From Sinotaia quadrata (taxonomy: Eukaryota > Mollusca > Gastropoda > Architaenioglossa > Viviparidae), in NCBI GenBank assembly GCA_028829895.1, contig CM054182.1, forward strand, positions 87,469,546 to 87,533,545: a stretch of DNA of 64,000 nt, given 5' to 3'. This document shows positions 10,981 through 22,499 of the stretch, piece after piece. Position 1 is the stretch's first letter. Each line of letters begins with the position of its first letter. The notes beneath the pieces are model-generated. The model was not told the origin of the DNA, made no database searches, and saw only the letters and a program-made list of their open reading frames with translations. A program made the translations under genes and the position numbers.

Positions 10981-13900
10981 GTAAGCATTACTGTTTATTT
11001 GACGTATAATTTAGAGTAGAAATTAGCACAGTGATAACAACACTGGTATAGTGCGGCTATTAAGCATGAGGAATAACAGTCATAATGTGGTTAAAAGGGG
11101 AAATCATTCTTAAAGAAAACATAATGGAGCACATTATAGTAGGCCTACACAGCTTTACAAGTACATAAATATGCAAGAAAACTAAACATAGTATAATAAG
11201 GCAAAAATATATAGCAAATTTCTTTTCGCAGTGTTGAAAATGTGCGTGTCTGATGAGCAAAGGCTTCTAGTAGGAGTGTACACCTATGTTCGATAAGACA
11301 GGCTGGAATCAGATACGTGAGAAGAAATGTTTTATATTGTACTTTTTGTAGACAAGTATCTAGTGAAGACTGCGGGAAAGTTTTTATCTGTGAGAATAAT
11401 CCTAGCTATAGCGATTTGAATCTTTTGAAGTTTCTTCACAAGATTGGTAGTTCGTTGAGAGTTATATAAGACGATAGAGTACCAGTGATCATATGGCTGG
11501 CTGGGAACTGATCACATTCTCGGGCAAATTTCGATGTCATACTCAACCTCGGACCAAGCACACACTTGATGTTTCAATCAATATTTCACACAACTATTTA
11601 CATTTATTATATTAAAAAACACAACACAATGAAACTCGTGCACCTGCCACCACGCACACCAGCCTTTAGTATTCAGGTGAAATTTAACAGTTGACTCCTG
11701 GTACCATATTATATAAGTGTGTTTTATTTCGCTAAAGAAATCAAACAATAGCCTATAGTACAACTTTCACACAGAAAATTATGCTGTTCATTTAATGGGT
11801 GAAACACGCAGTGCAGAACGGATGTTTGATAATGCTGCTTAAAAGCAAGGAATTTAAAAAGAGAGTGTACAGATCAGACTTAATCTGATGAATTATTTAT
11901 GAAAACAATACATAGAGCCTCTTAATAAAATTCTCTTATAGACAGTAAGCTATCCCTCTTAAAATACTGTTAGTATACTATTTCTGATAGCAATGGCACT
12001 TCTACTTCAGTAGCCAGAAACAACTAACTAGTTTCAGACAGTACCTGACTGGCTTCAAAAATTAGTATACACGTAATATTGGCGTACAGTTAATTTCATG
12101 CAGAGATGATGTAGTTGAAGCGATACACAGACGGATAAAATGTCACCTGGTGTTGATGTGTGGTGTCCGTCGTGGCGCATTGAAAGAGAGGAGCCTCGCC
12201 TCTTCCTTCCTCCTTTGGACAGTACCAGTTGGTGGCTGATATCACAAAGCCTCATGTAGACACCAGCTTTATGCTTTAAGTAACTCCTTTGGGGCATTGG
12301 TATTGTAACCCACGGTTTCACAAGCTGCTTACTACTGTATATCAGGGACGAAGTTGCTGATCAAATGGTTCATTCGAGTTGCATTTCGTTTCCACAAAGA
12401 CGACATGTGCGCTTTTACACTACTTACCTGTCTGCTATGGTGTCTTGTAATGTGTCGTATGCATTATTTACGGCTATTCACGCCTGACTGTTGCACTGAG
12501 CCATACATGTTACTTATGCTATTCACGCCTGTGTATTGTCTTAAATATGCGTAGTAGTATAGTTCAGCCTAGTTTTATGATTTTAAAGCTGCTTTAACCT
12601 TCAAATAGCTCACCTAGCTACAAAAAAAAAAAAAAAAAAAAAAAAGGTGGGTTAAAACTGTTTTGAATTCGCGTTTCATTTTGTTCATTTATAGAAGGCA
12701 CTTTGTTATCTGAAAACAATAAATATATGCCTACAACACACTCTTGTCGTCGTGAGTCCCAATCTCTTACCATGTATCACTTCTCTTGTTACCTTTCATG
12801 CCAGCCACGCCAATTAAAATGTGAGACACGTGATGTTGAAGGCGACGTACAAATCACCCTATCTGACCACACCATGTATGATGATGATAATGATTACGCC
12901 GCTCTCTCACCCCAGACGCCGCAATAGACCTTTCCTCTTCACTATGTTCTCAGTCTTGGGCTGCCTCTGGGGGAGCCCCACAGCCTCGCGGTGCGTCTGA
13001 GTTGGAAGCAGGAGGGCTGGCGGAAGGGGGTGAAACAGGTCGCACCTAGTTTGGCGCACACTCAACCGCCCTCCGTCGGGGGGGGGGGGGGGGGGGCGAA
13101 GCCCTCTTGCAACACAATGTAAGGATCAGCAAAACAATATTTAAAACAATATTTTTTAACAGCAGTATTGACAAATTTCAGGTGACTTTACTTTCAGTTG
13201 CTTTGGTGCAGTTCTCTGTACTCAAAACTCCTTTTTTCATCCATAAAGAGCTTTGGAACTTACTAAATTATTACTATATTAGTATGAACTATTGATTTTA
13301 TTTTTAAAAGTTACAAGATTTTCACTTCATTACTGAAGCTTGCTTGTGGTCTCTTCATCTATGGTCAATCTCGGACATTCTTTAGCAGGTCTTGCCTCTT
13401 TCTTTGTGCGGAGACGAGGCGCGATAGTTGTCTTCTGACGGTTTGGTCTCGGTGGCAGGACTAAATTAATTCTCTTGTAGGCTCTAGGCATTTCATTTTT
13501 TAGGCCCTTTTGGTGGATACATTTTTTTGTGTGGTCTTATAAATATCGGTATCTGTATGTCAAGAATTTAAGGCTAATGTATACAAGCACACTCCAAATA
13601 ACCCTGATTACGAGTCTTGATCTTGCCGCTATCATCCAAGGAAACTGCTCTATTTTAGTGCTTTTCAAAAGAGCATTACAATGAAAGTGCCAATCTAGTC
13701 CTCAAATACTCGCCATCATGAAGGCATATGATAGAGACTCTTTTCTATGAAATCTGCAGAGGCCAGTTGCATATTTGAGCACAACCATGCTAGCTTGGAT
13801 ATGGACTCTTTGTTGATCTCCAGTCAGATATGTTTTATCAAGGATAGACTTTTTTCTGTAAAAAAACTGCAGAGGCCAGTTGCATATTCAAGCACGACCA

Positions 13901-16900
13901 TACCAGCCTGAATGTTACATACCAGTTTGACCCTGTCTCAGTATCAGGATTTAAAGTTATTAATTTTAACATTCACACCTATACTGACCTCAGACTGGTT
14001 GCCTAATTCACCCTTCAGTCCTTACGATTAGACCACTCTTGAGTTCTGGCATCTAATGTAATGACCAGTAAATTTGTGTACACGATTACAACAGAGAAGA
14101 TCATTCATATAATTTTTGGCTCTGCCCCCACCAACCAACCCTTGGTCACACTTATATTCAAGTCAGTTTGTCATTAAGATAACAAGAATAAAATTTAATG
14201 ATTTACAATAAAATGGTACAAGCAATCTGATACAATCTACACATATGTGGGTATTTCCAAGATCACTTATTTTGATGTGGTAGATTGTTTAAATGAAAGC
14301 AACTGGTTAGAGTCAATCGACAGTTATGTCACCTAGCTGTCTATTTCTGTAATGGATGAATGTATTCAGCAAAGTCATACACACAATCAGTCCTCATGAT
14401 CTGGTGCTTGGCATTCATTTCCACACATATGTCTTAGGAATCGTCTCGCAGTGTCTCCAGGAATAATAGACAAGAAAGGAAGAGAAATTTGGTTCTATCA
14501 GCAAGGTTTTACACAATGTTTATCACATCCTTTTGTGGCAATAGAAATAGGGTTCCTTACAATTCAACCTTTATCATTAGTTTACAAATCAACAAGATTT
14601 ACAAATGGGATAAAATGTTTTAGTCCACACTCTTGCGGGTTACAATAATCATACACTTATAAAGACTAAATGTGCATCTCACTACTTTTACATGCAAAAA
14701 TCAACAAAGAAATACATGACTATGTCTACAACATTCTCAATACAATAATCATATATTATATAATAGTTTTTTCTTGAGAATTCAACATGTTACCTTCTCT
14801 GTTGTAATTGTGGGCTAAAGTCTTTTTCATTCACTCAAATCTTCTACTCTGGGCTCTATATGTGAATAACTTTTTAGTGCTCTTTTGTTCCTAATTATAG
14901 ATCTATGTATGCCCTCGATTTTTAAGTATTTAGCCTACATTATAGACAGGAAAACAAATCTCCATATACAGACATTGAGCATCTGCCAACAAGCTCCCTT
15001 CCTAATAATCTAACCCCCAACCCCCCAACCGTTAATCTGTCAATATTTGACTGTGTTATCATGCGTTACATGATACATAACAAAGGGTGGCTATTACACC
15101 ATCTTTTGTAAGACTGGGTTCACGTTATATTATTAGAAAAATGAATTTTAAAAATGGTAGGTAATTAATAGGAATCATTCATTAATTAGGGCATAATTTA
15201 CCGAGACTTCACTGACACTGAATAAGGGTTCTTTGCTAAGCTCCAGTCAGATATGTTTTGGCATGGATAGACTCCTTTTTGTGAAATCTGCAGAGGCTGG
15301 TTGCATATTCAAGCATGACCATGCCAGCCTGAATATGGGTTCTTTGCTGAGTTCTGGTCAGATATGTTTTGGTTGATCTACAGAATGAAATGGCCAGCGA
15401 TCTTCTAAGAATAAGATATATGAAGAGGATAAGGACTCCAATATATCTGAAATTTCACCATAGCAATAAACTAAGGATGGGATTTCCAGTCTCACCAAAG
15501 TAATACTGTAGTTCCTTTAATAACTTTTAACATATTAACTTCTGATTAAGTAGGGGTGTTTATTAGATTAATTTAGCTTATGATATAATTAAAGAAAAGT
15601 ATTTATTTTTTCAAATAGAGAATTATGAGAAAAAATTGAATGATTGATTTAAATAAACATACAATCATACAGCTTGCTACTTAAGAACTTTTATTTAGAG
15701 GATAGCCTGGTTCTACCCAGACTACCTCCTATCCTTCTACTGTCTGCCCCACTTCAAAGCTGGTCAACAAAAACAAACAACAAAAACAATCCTTAATAAC
15801 AGTCTTTCTTTCCTTAATGACAAGTCCTTGTCTGTTTATTTAATTTTATCAAATACAACACATTTTTTGTTGTTGTCAAACTTACAGCTTTTGTCAGTCA
15901 TCTTCTTTAATGATATATTCTCTTTGAAAAAGTCAGTAACAAATCTTTTTATCAAAGTTACAACTTTTATCAGTCATTGGGTCTTGAATGATATATTCTC
16001 TTTCATAAAATTAAAAGTCAGTAACAGACCTTTTTATGAGTTACAACTTTTGTCAGTCATGGTGTCTTTAATGATATATTCTTTGCCATATTAAAAAAGT
16101 CAGTAACAAATCTTTTTATCAAAGTTACAATTTTTGTCAGAGTCATTGTGTCTTTAATGATAAATTCTTTTTCATGAAAGTCAGTCACAAGTCTTTTTTT
16201 GTCAAAGCAAAATTTTTTTTTTTTATCCAAGTCAGTCCTTATTAAACAAATCTGTCTTTAGTGATATATTCTCTTTCATAAAAGTCAGTAACAAAAATAT
16301 TTTTTTTTATCAAATTAAAAACTTTTATCCAAGCTTGTCTTTAATGTAACTTGTCAGAGTCTGTCTTTAATGACATCTTTTATAAAAATCAATAATACAT
16401 GTACGTCTTTTATCCTGTTATAAAATCCTATCTACAAACCAGTTTGTCAGTCAGTGGTAAAAACTTGTCAACGGCATTATCAGTCTCAACCATTTTATCA
16501 CAAGTCAGTCCTTAATGTCAAATCCTTGTTTTATCAAAGTCTTCCCTTATGTTGATGAAGATGTTATTTATTTTCTGTCTGTCTTCAGTTTGATTAAAAT
16601 TTTATTCATTATCTGCCAGTCTGTCTGTCTTCGTTTTGTTTATCTTATTCGTACCTGCCACCGTTATTAAGGGTGGCGCTCATTGCTTGTCGGTCTCATA
16701 ATCGCTTAAGTAGTGCTCTTACTAACTCATTTTCATTTGCCTACATGCACTAAAATATTTAGCATCAAATTGGACTGCGAAGTGACCGTTTTCTTGCCTT
16801 AACAGCGAAACCGAGAAAGAAGCCAGGACATATACCAACCAGCAATGGATGTGGGTCTTTGGGAATTAAGGTACGTGTGTATTCACAGCAAACTCGTTTT

Positions 16901-19900
16901 ATTTTTCAGCTTTGCCAAAGACCTCTGTAGGTCTATGTAAATCTCAGTCAGATGCAGTGTTAATGTTGACGTTGTTGGCTCTCTAGGCATGCGTGACGTT
17001 GTTGGCTCTAGGCATGCGTGACGTTGTTAGCTCTCTAGGCATGCGTGACGTTGTTGGCTCTCTAGGCATGCGTGACGTTGTTATATCTCTAGGCATGCGA
17101 ACATGTCTCCTGCTTGAAACCTGCGCTTATTTTTCTAACTGGCTGGCAATCGTTTTAATTATTGTTTGATTTAGGGTTCATTTTGCTGATTTGCAATGAG
17201 GCGCAAACGCCATGAGAGGAATGTAAATTTTCGAAATGAGATGTAGTGACATTGTTACGGTTAGTAAAGGGTTGATTTTTATTTATTTATTTTAAAGAGT
17301 TGGGTGGGTAGCTTTTCTTGTGCAATTACAGCATTTTTTTTTATATACTTGACTATTAGCAGGATCCATTTTAAGTAGCACACATCCACACTTTCAAGTT
17401 ACATAGACACGTGGAACGTGCACACCTTTTAGTTCAACTTTTTGTGTCTCGAAACTGGCCGATCTCACTTTGCTCTTCTTGTACTTCATGATATCACTAG
17501 GAAATGATCATATTAACTTGGCTAGATCCATGATTTATAAGTCACTTAATTTTTGTGGAAGTAGAAATAGTAACTGTGACAGAGCAGAGTTCGCTGTCCC
17601 TTGTCCTATTTTTAAATTAAATATTATATTACTTGTTTAACGTCGGCGTGAAATGTAAATCAGGTGGCTCACCAATCAGCTAGTCGCATGACCTGATAGA
17701 GTGTTTGCAATTCTTGAAAAGTGGAAGATTTTGAAGGAAATAGAAAAAGATGGATACAGGCAAGGAAAGAAGAAGCTAGTGATTTTGGTTTTTCCGGATG
17801 TGAAACTACAGAGCATGCTATAAGTTATGCGAAAGAAAGAGCTAGAAATGAAAAAGAAAAAATAGAAATGAAAAACGAACGTGAAAGAGAAGAACTAGAC
17901 CAGTTAATGAACAAGCAACACCCCAAAACTGAATGACAAGCTAGATAATAAATCTAACAGGGGATTCTCTCTCCTCCATTTAATAAGACGAAAGATAGAG
18001 TACCCACACGTCACCCCAACAGTAAAGACAAAGGTTTTAAGAATGAACCAGTAGCGTGCTTTAGATTGTGGCAAACCGGGCCATATCAAATGTTATTGCC
18101 CTTGTAAAATAAATGTCATAGTACCAAGTGACACACATCGTTTTAAGGCATGTAACATTGATGTCAGTACGCAGATGTTGTTACCTATTCACCCAAACAA
18201 ATTAGATGTATCATGGCAAGGACCCAATGAAGCTGTTGAGAAATTGAGAGGGTTCAATTTCCTAATTCAAATTGGATCTAAAACGAAAATCTTTCAACTA
18301 ATTTGATGAAAGCATATAAAGAACTCCTGGTTAACATGGTCGCTACTATTGTAATAGAAGACGATGCTACCTCTGTATCTGATGCCGGGTTTAACAGACA
18401 TTAAAACTATTAATGATGTTAGTTTAAAACCAGAAATTCTCATACTGTGACGTTCAATGATTATGGAGATATAAAGAACTCCTGGTTAACATGGTCGCTA
18501 CTATTGTAATAGAAGACGATGCTACCTCTGTATCTGATGCCGGGTTTAACAGACATTAAAACTATTAATGATGTTAGTTTAAAACCAGAAATTCTCATAC
18601 TGTGACGTTCAATGATTATGGAGATATAAAGAACTCCTGGTTAACATGGTCGCTACTATTGTAATAGAAGACGATGCTACCTTTGTATCTGATGCCGGGT
18701 TTAACAGACATTAAAACTATTAATGATGTTAGTTTAAAACCAGAAATTCTCATACTGTGACGTTCATTGATTATGGAGATTGATAAAAAAAAAAAACTCG
18801 CAATGTTTTTACGGATAAACCCGGAAAAACTACTCTGTGCGAATTCATGGTCGTATTACGGGATCATAATCCGAACTGTGGCCCCCAGAGGATTTTATTT
18901 AATTATTTGTGTTGTTTTTTTCTACTGAGCCATCTATGTGCAATCTGACTTGCGGCCCTCCATGCACTATCAATTAGAAATTTGATCCTCTGGCCTAAAA
19001 CGTTTGTGCACCTCTGCACTAGAACAATGTCAAGTGTTCGCACACTATCTAGTCAGTTAACTCACCATAAGCTAATGGTTGCCTTTAAGACCAGACTTCT
19101 TGCCACTTCAAATTCAAGTGGTCTGACAATAGAGTTCTTGAAAGCAGGAAAACTATTTAATCTCAGCCCATTGGCTGGTGTCGTTCTCGTAAATCATAAA
19201 CACTGGATAATAAAAATAAAAAAACCCAGTTGGAATTAGTTTGCATTACATCAGCAATTTCTAGCATATTTTCAACGTGAGTGTTTACTCCAACTCCGAC
19301 ACTTAATAAAATTACCATCATAATGAGTACCCAAGGTCGGGTTACTTTGACAATTTAACAATTTATATAACAATTAAGTTTAGAAACAGAGATAGACAAA
19401 TTTGCTCCGCCACAATATCTTTGAATCACTTATGCATTCTTCTTTCTTTCCTTTCTTGGAGGGGGGTGGAGGAAATAAAGAGATAAAAGGAGATTGTAGG
19501 AAAGGGAGAGAAAGAAAGATTCATAGACCGACAAAGACAAGCAAGACGAGTTTCAGGGACATAAACGCACGCACAAACACACAAAGGGTCAGCAAGAGAA
19601 AAGGGCAGACAGGTTTAGAGAAAGCGAGAGAAGACTACAACATTGAAAAAGAGGAGGGAAACGCACACACACACACATACACACGTGCAGAGGGAAGAAT
19701 AGAGAAGGGTGGTGATGGTAGTTCGATATATTAAACACAGTTTTTAGCTTACGTCACTGATTTTGTTTGTTTTTTTTAAATCCTTAAGCTGGATTTCAAC
19801 CTGGTACCGTCCGCGGAGAGGTGTTGTGACGTCCACGACAAATGCTATGACACTTGCAACAATAAGAAGGAACAGTGTGATCTTGACTTTCAGAAGTGTC

Positions 19901-21760
19901 TGAACAAAATCTGTACCGGCCTCAAACAGTACCTTTCCAATGACGTATATGAAGGTAAGCTTCTACCCTTCAGAAGGGTGGCAAGTAGATAGATAAGTCA
20001 ATGCAAAGAAAAGTAGTTGGTGTACGATCGATGACACGAAGGAAGAGGTGGAGTTTACGGTGACACAAAGGAATGCGAGTAGGTACACTATGAATAAAGG
20101 TAGGTGACACAAAGGAAGAAATATGTACATGATGACACAAAGGAAGAGGGTAGGTACACGATGACGCAAAGTAAGAGGGTAATGACACAAAGGAAGGGGT
20201 AGATTCTCTATGACACAAAAGAAGGGGTAGATTCTCCACGATGACGCAAAGTAAGAGGGTAATGACACAAAGGAAGGGGTAGATTCTCTATGACACAAAA
20301 GAAGGGGTAGATTCTCTATGACAGAGGAACGGCGGAGATGTACATTGACAAAAAGGAAGGGGATTGGTACACCATGACACAAAGTGCGGAGGAGAATGTA
20401 CCATGACACACGGACGGAATAGGTACACGATGACACAAAATGCGGAGGAGAATGTACCATGACACACGGACAGAATAGGTACACCATGACACACGGACGG
20501 AATAGGTACACGATGACACAAAATGCGGAGGAGAATGTACCATGATACGCGGACGGATTAGGTACACCATGACACAAAATGCGGAGGAGAATGTACCATG
20601 ACACGCGGACGGAATAGGTACACCATGACACAAAATGCGGAGGAGAATGTACCATGACACACGGACGGATTAGGTACACGACGACACAAAAGAAATGGGG
20701 TAGGTACACGACACAAAGTAAGGTGGGGGAGATGTACGATGACATAAAGGAAGGCGGAAGATTTGCTTAAGGAAGGGGGTAGTATACGAGGACATCAAGG
20801 AGGAGGGGGGAGATGGTGGATGCACGGTAACATAAAAGAAGGGGGTAGATGCATGGAGACACAAAGGAAGGGAGCAGACACTTCTGACTATGACATTGTT
20901 GAACATTAAAAGCGAAAGTTAAGCCCAGACGAATCATCAAATCGATTAGAAACATAGCAATACAAGAGAGTTTGTTTTTATGAGATTTTATAAATGTTCT
21001 TTGGTGAAAAATCTTTGTAAAGAGTTTTGATAAGAATAGGCACTCTAAGAAGTGATGATGATGAAGGGAGACTAATAAATAAGCCGAAAGAATCAAGAAG
21101 AGGGTAGTTGTGTGTTACTATTACCCGTTTTTCACAGTAATAACTTTAATTGGGTTTTTATTATGTTATGATGCTGATAAATGTCTCTTTATACCATATT
21201 AATGTTAATAAATAAGTTTTTCATATAATTGTTCTACCTATATTAATGTTCTGGTTTAAAAAAAATGTTAATACAATAGTAATCATGTTTATTAAATTTA
21301 TGTAAATTTTCTCATTGTTTTAATATTCATAATCGTGTCTTTTCATGAAAATTTTGTGAATGAATTAAAAATCATAATCACATTTAATTTGCAAATGTTC
21401 TGACTGTAGTAATCATACTAATCATGTTGATTATTTTCTTTAATTGTTTTATTTTATTGCTCTGACAGTAAATACATAATAATCATGTTAGTTTATGTAA
21501 CTATTCTGACTGATTTCGGTTATTACCGAGGTCTGTTTAAATGTAAATGTTCTGTCTATCATGATGTTAAATATTCATGTTTGTTAAAGTGACTCTTCTG
21601 ACTAGGTTCATAATTTCTTTTCTTTTTTTTAATGTTACTGTTCTCAGGCTGCTCGACTGTGGCCGACGCGATGTACGTTGGAACTCTGACGATGGGATGC
21701 AAATCGTACAGAGACGCACAGCAGAATGCCTGCGTGTGCGCACCGAAAGAGGAACTGTGA
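10827..21760 (+). CDS. group XII secreted phospholipase A2 (PLA2G12-like), complete
   Basis: The four exons (10827-10980, 16806-16870, 19789-19954, 21648-21760) join without frame breaks into 165 residues. Family knowledge: group XII enzymes are small secreted calcium-dependent lipases that cleave the sn-2 ester of glycerophospholipids; vertebrate XIIB members lack the catalytic His. Seen here: a signal peptide (1-22, hydrophobic core LLRICICLVIVDLC), an early Cys pair (45 and 49), a calcium-loop segment NGCG (65-68), the catalytic motif CCDVHDKCY with His89, Asp90 and Tyr93, and 14 cysteines after the signal peptide, the number I count in vertebrate XIIA. Exon order and the split between loop and catalytic exons fit the vertebrate gene as I recall it. 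The start was chosen at 10827 because it precedes a good signal peptide; an in-frame ATT-initiated extension upstream is unlikely. It appears catalytically competent. This is not one of the classic venom groups. Confidence 0.93.
13730..13925. repeat. dispersed/tandem repeat, first locus
   Basis: Two adjoining copies share 'tctgcagaggccagttgca' followed by 'agcac.accat' and 'gccagcctgaat'-like words. The same words return at 15228-15385, so this is one repeat family at two intronic positions. Confidence 0.7.
15228..15385. repeat. dispersed/tandem repeat, second locus
   Basis: Carries 'ccagtcagatatgtttt', 'ctgcagaggctggttgcat' and 'gaccatgccagcctgaata', matching the locus at 13730-13925 in the same orientation. 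Confidence 0.7.
15823..16440. repeat. degenerate minisatellite, unit about 80 bp
   Basis: About six imperfect copies of a T-rich unit with 'gtcagtaacaaatctttttat', 'acttttgtcagtcat' and 'gtctttaatgatatattct'. The array ends roughly 370 bp before phospholipase exon 2. Confidence 0.8.
16806..16870 (+). CDS. PLA2G12-like exon 2 (65-bp, calcium-loop exon)
   Basis: The acceptor 'ttaacag' (ends 16805) and the strong donor 'aag|gtacgt' bound 65 bp. The exon enters in phase 1 and leaves in phase 0, exactly matching exon 1 and exon 3. It encodes AKPRKKPGHIPTSNGCGSLG plus two residues; the NGCG signature corresponds to the family's calcium-binding loop. It is too short for an ORF search and was found by looking for that motif. 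Confidence 0.9.
16968..17100. repeat. 27-bp tandem repeat, 5 copies
   Basis: Five copies of 'gacgttgttggctctctagg' plus 'catgcgt', one of them 2 bp shorter. The array starts just under 100 bp downstream of phospholipase exon 2. It is CpG-containing, unlike the surrounding AT-rich intron. Confidence 0.9.
17721..18780 (+). mobile_element. internally deleted Ty3/gypsy-like retrotransposon remnant
   Basis: Three pieces of one element occur in the right order. A 71-codon frame at 17721-17936 is a charged, helix-rich segment like the N-terminal Gag region of gypsy elements (ends at a stop). At about 18058-18100 there is a CCHC zinc-knuckle with the usual Cys, Cys, His, Cys spacing, broken by a one-base frame change after the first Cys. 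At about 18181-18300 there is an integrase C-terminal GPY/F-type stretch containing SWQGP. Protease, reverse transcriptase, RNase H and the integrase core are missing. The 3' part is triplicated (18316-18780). The copy is dead and lies in phospholipase intron 2. No intact gene is present. Confidence 0.65.
18316..18780. repeat. 155-bp unit repeated three times
   Basis: Units start at 18316, 18471 and 18626 and are almost identical (for example 'acctctgtatctgatg' versus 'acctttgtatctgatg'). The unit begins inside the end of the retroelement pol-like sequence, so the triplication followed insertion. Near identity suggests it is recent. Confidence 0.95.
18860..19012. mobile_element. possible hAT-type terminal fragment
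   Basis: The segment with 'tgcggccctccatgc' and ending 'gtttgtgcacctctg' resembles the ends of hAT-type non-autonomous elements (reverse complement begins CAGAGGTGCACAAACG). The partner end and target duplication were not found. Confidence 0.3.
19147..19412 (+). repeat. dispersed repeat family, copy 2
   Basis: Shares 'atctcagcccattgg', 'actggataataaaaa' and 'agtacccaaggtcgggt' with the copy at 61000-61240 (the last two with small differences), and aligns inverted to 1768-2006. It lies in phospholipase intron 2, ahead of a purine-rich stretch (about 19455-19720) and exon 3. Confidence 0.8.
19789..19954 (+). CDS. PLA2G12-like exon 3 (catalytic exon)
   Basis: 55 codons plus one base, bounded by 'tccttaag|ctg' and 'gaag|gtaagc'. 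It contains CCDVHDKCYDTC with the catalytic His89 and calcium-binding Asp90, and further Cys at QCD, KCL and ICT. In this family the disulfide pattern fixes the two long helices that carry the His-Asp pair. Confidence 0.95.
19990..20890. repeat. minisatellite in phospholipase intron 3
   Basis: Tandem units built on 'gatgacacaaaggaaggggt' in the left part. From about 20374 to 20690 there is a higher-order unit of 56 bp ('atgacacaaaatgcggagg' plus 'cacacggacggaataggt'). The repeat contains few stops on the minus strand, which creates a long 260-codon frame; that frame is a by-product of the array, not a gene. Confidence 0.92.
21648..21760 (+). CDS. PLA2G12-like exon 4 (C terminus)
   Basis: The acceptor 'ttctcag' ends at 21647; the split Gly codon is completed and 36 codons follow to TGA at 21758-21760. 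It encodes the last four cysteines (GCS, GCK and ACVC), as in the family. The stop is immediately followed by a 3' UTR. Confidence 0.93.
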
Positions 21761-22485
21761 TTTTCTAGGAAGGCACATCTACCAAGTGTACACACCACTC
21801 TTTGCGGTTTGGCAACATACTCCTTTTTGTGTGCAGTGGGAGGGTGGTGGTGGTGGATGCATAACAAGCACTTCCACAACAACAACAAAATAAGAGAGAG
21901 AAAAACAATGCAGACCTTTCTGCACCCTGCAGAGAGCCCGACACTACCAGCAGATGGATCCCACGCGGGGGGGGGGGTTATTGTGTTGTGTTACACTTGA
22001 TGCTCTATGACTTGTGTGAGGGTTCGATTCGATGCCCGCACTGGCACGTTGTACTGTGATAGTGTGAATGTAAGGAAGTTTACTCGACTTGAAAAGTACT
22101 GTACTTTTTTTTTTTTCATTTGACCGGCTTCGAACACATAACTATGGGCATGAGACTGCGTGTTAATGTCGTGTGTTAGAGAGTGCGAGTTGTTAAATGT
22201 TTAGGACGTTCATTCAGTTTTTAAATTGAAAGTAACCAGCTGTCTTAACGTCCATAATAACGTGAGACTCCGGTCAATTGATGATATACACACAGAGGCA
22301 TATTGGATCTAAATACATATCATTTTGACTTTAATAATTATGATGAAAATAATGACACGACGATATTGATGATTAAGACAATCTTAGAATTGTGAGATTT
22401 AAAGAGCCTATAAATTTACATTCTTTCTTGATTTTTATCGTTGTTGCTGCTTTATATAGTTTTTATTTTTAATTTAAAATATATT

Positions 22486-22491
22486 AATAAA
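22486..22491 (+). terminator. candidate polyadenylation signal, phospholipase
   Basis: AATAAA about 725 bp after the stop codon, followed by a T/G-rich stretch ('tatagttttgt'). This would give a 3' UTR of roughly 0.75 kb. Alternative sites cannot be excluded. Confidence 0.45.
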
Positions 22492-22499
22492 AATTTAAT

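Larger units (their letters stand above)
10981..16805 (+). other. phospholipase intron 1
   Basis: 5.8 kb in phase 1. It contains a poly-A run (about 12619-12644), a GC-rich stretch with a poly-G run (about 12940-13100, poly-G near 13078-13096), a dispersed repeat at 13730-13925 and 15228-15385, and a minisatellite at 15823-16440. No coding exon other than those listed was found. Open frames at 11060, 12055 and 12354 lack recognisable features. Confidence 0.7.

Noticed and set aside
12940..13100. GC-rich patch with poly-G as a possible CpG-island promoter
   Set aside because: It lies inside phospholipase intron 1, has few CpGs for its GC content and is dominated by G-runs; no exon follows.
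19963..20745. 260-codon minus-strand open frame
   Set aside because: It is generated entirely by the 20-kb minisatellite, other frames of the array are open as well, and it has no start context, splice sites or domain.
22021..22031. B-box-like GGTTCGATTCG, possible tRNA or SINE
   Set aside because: No A box at the right distance and no cloverleaf could be drawn; it lies in the phospholipase 3' UTR.
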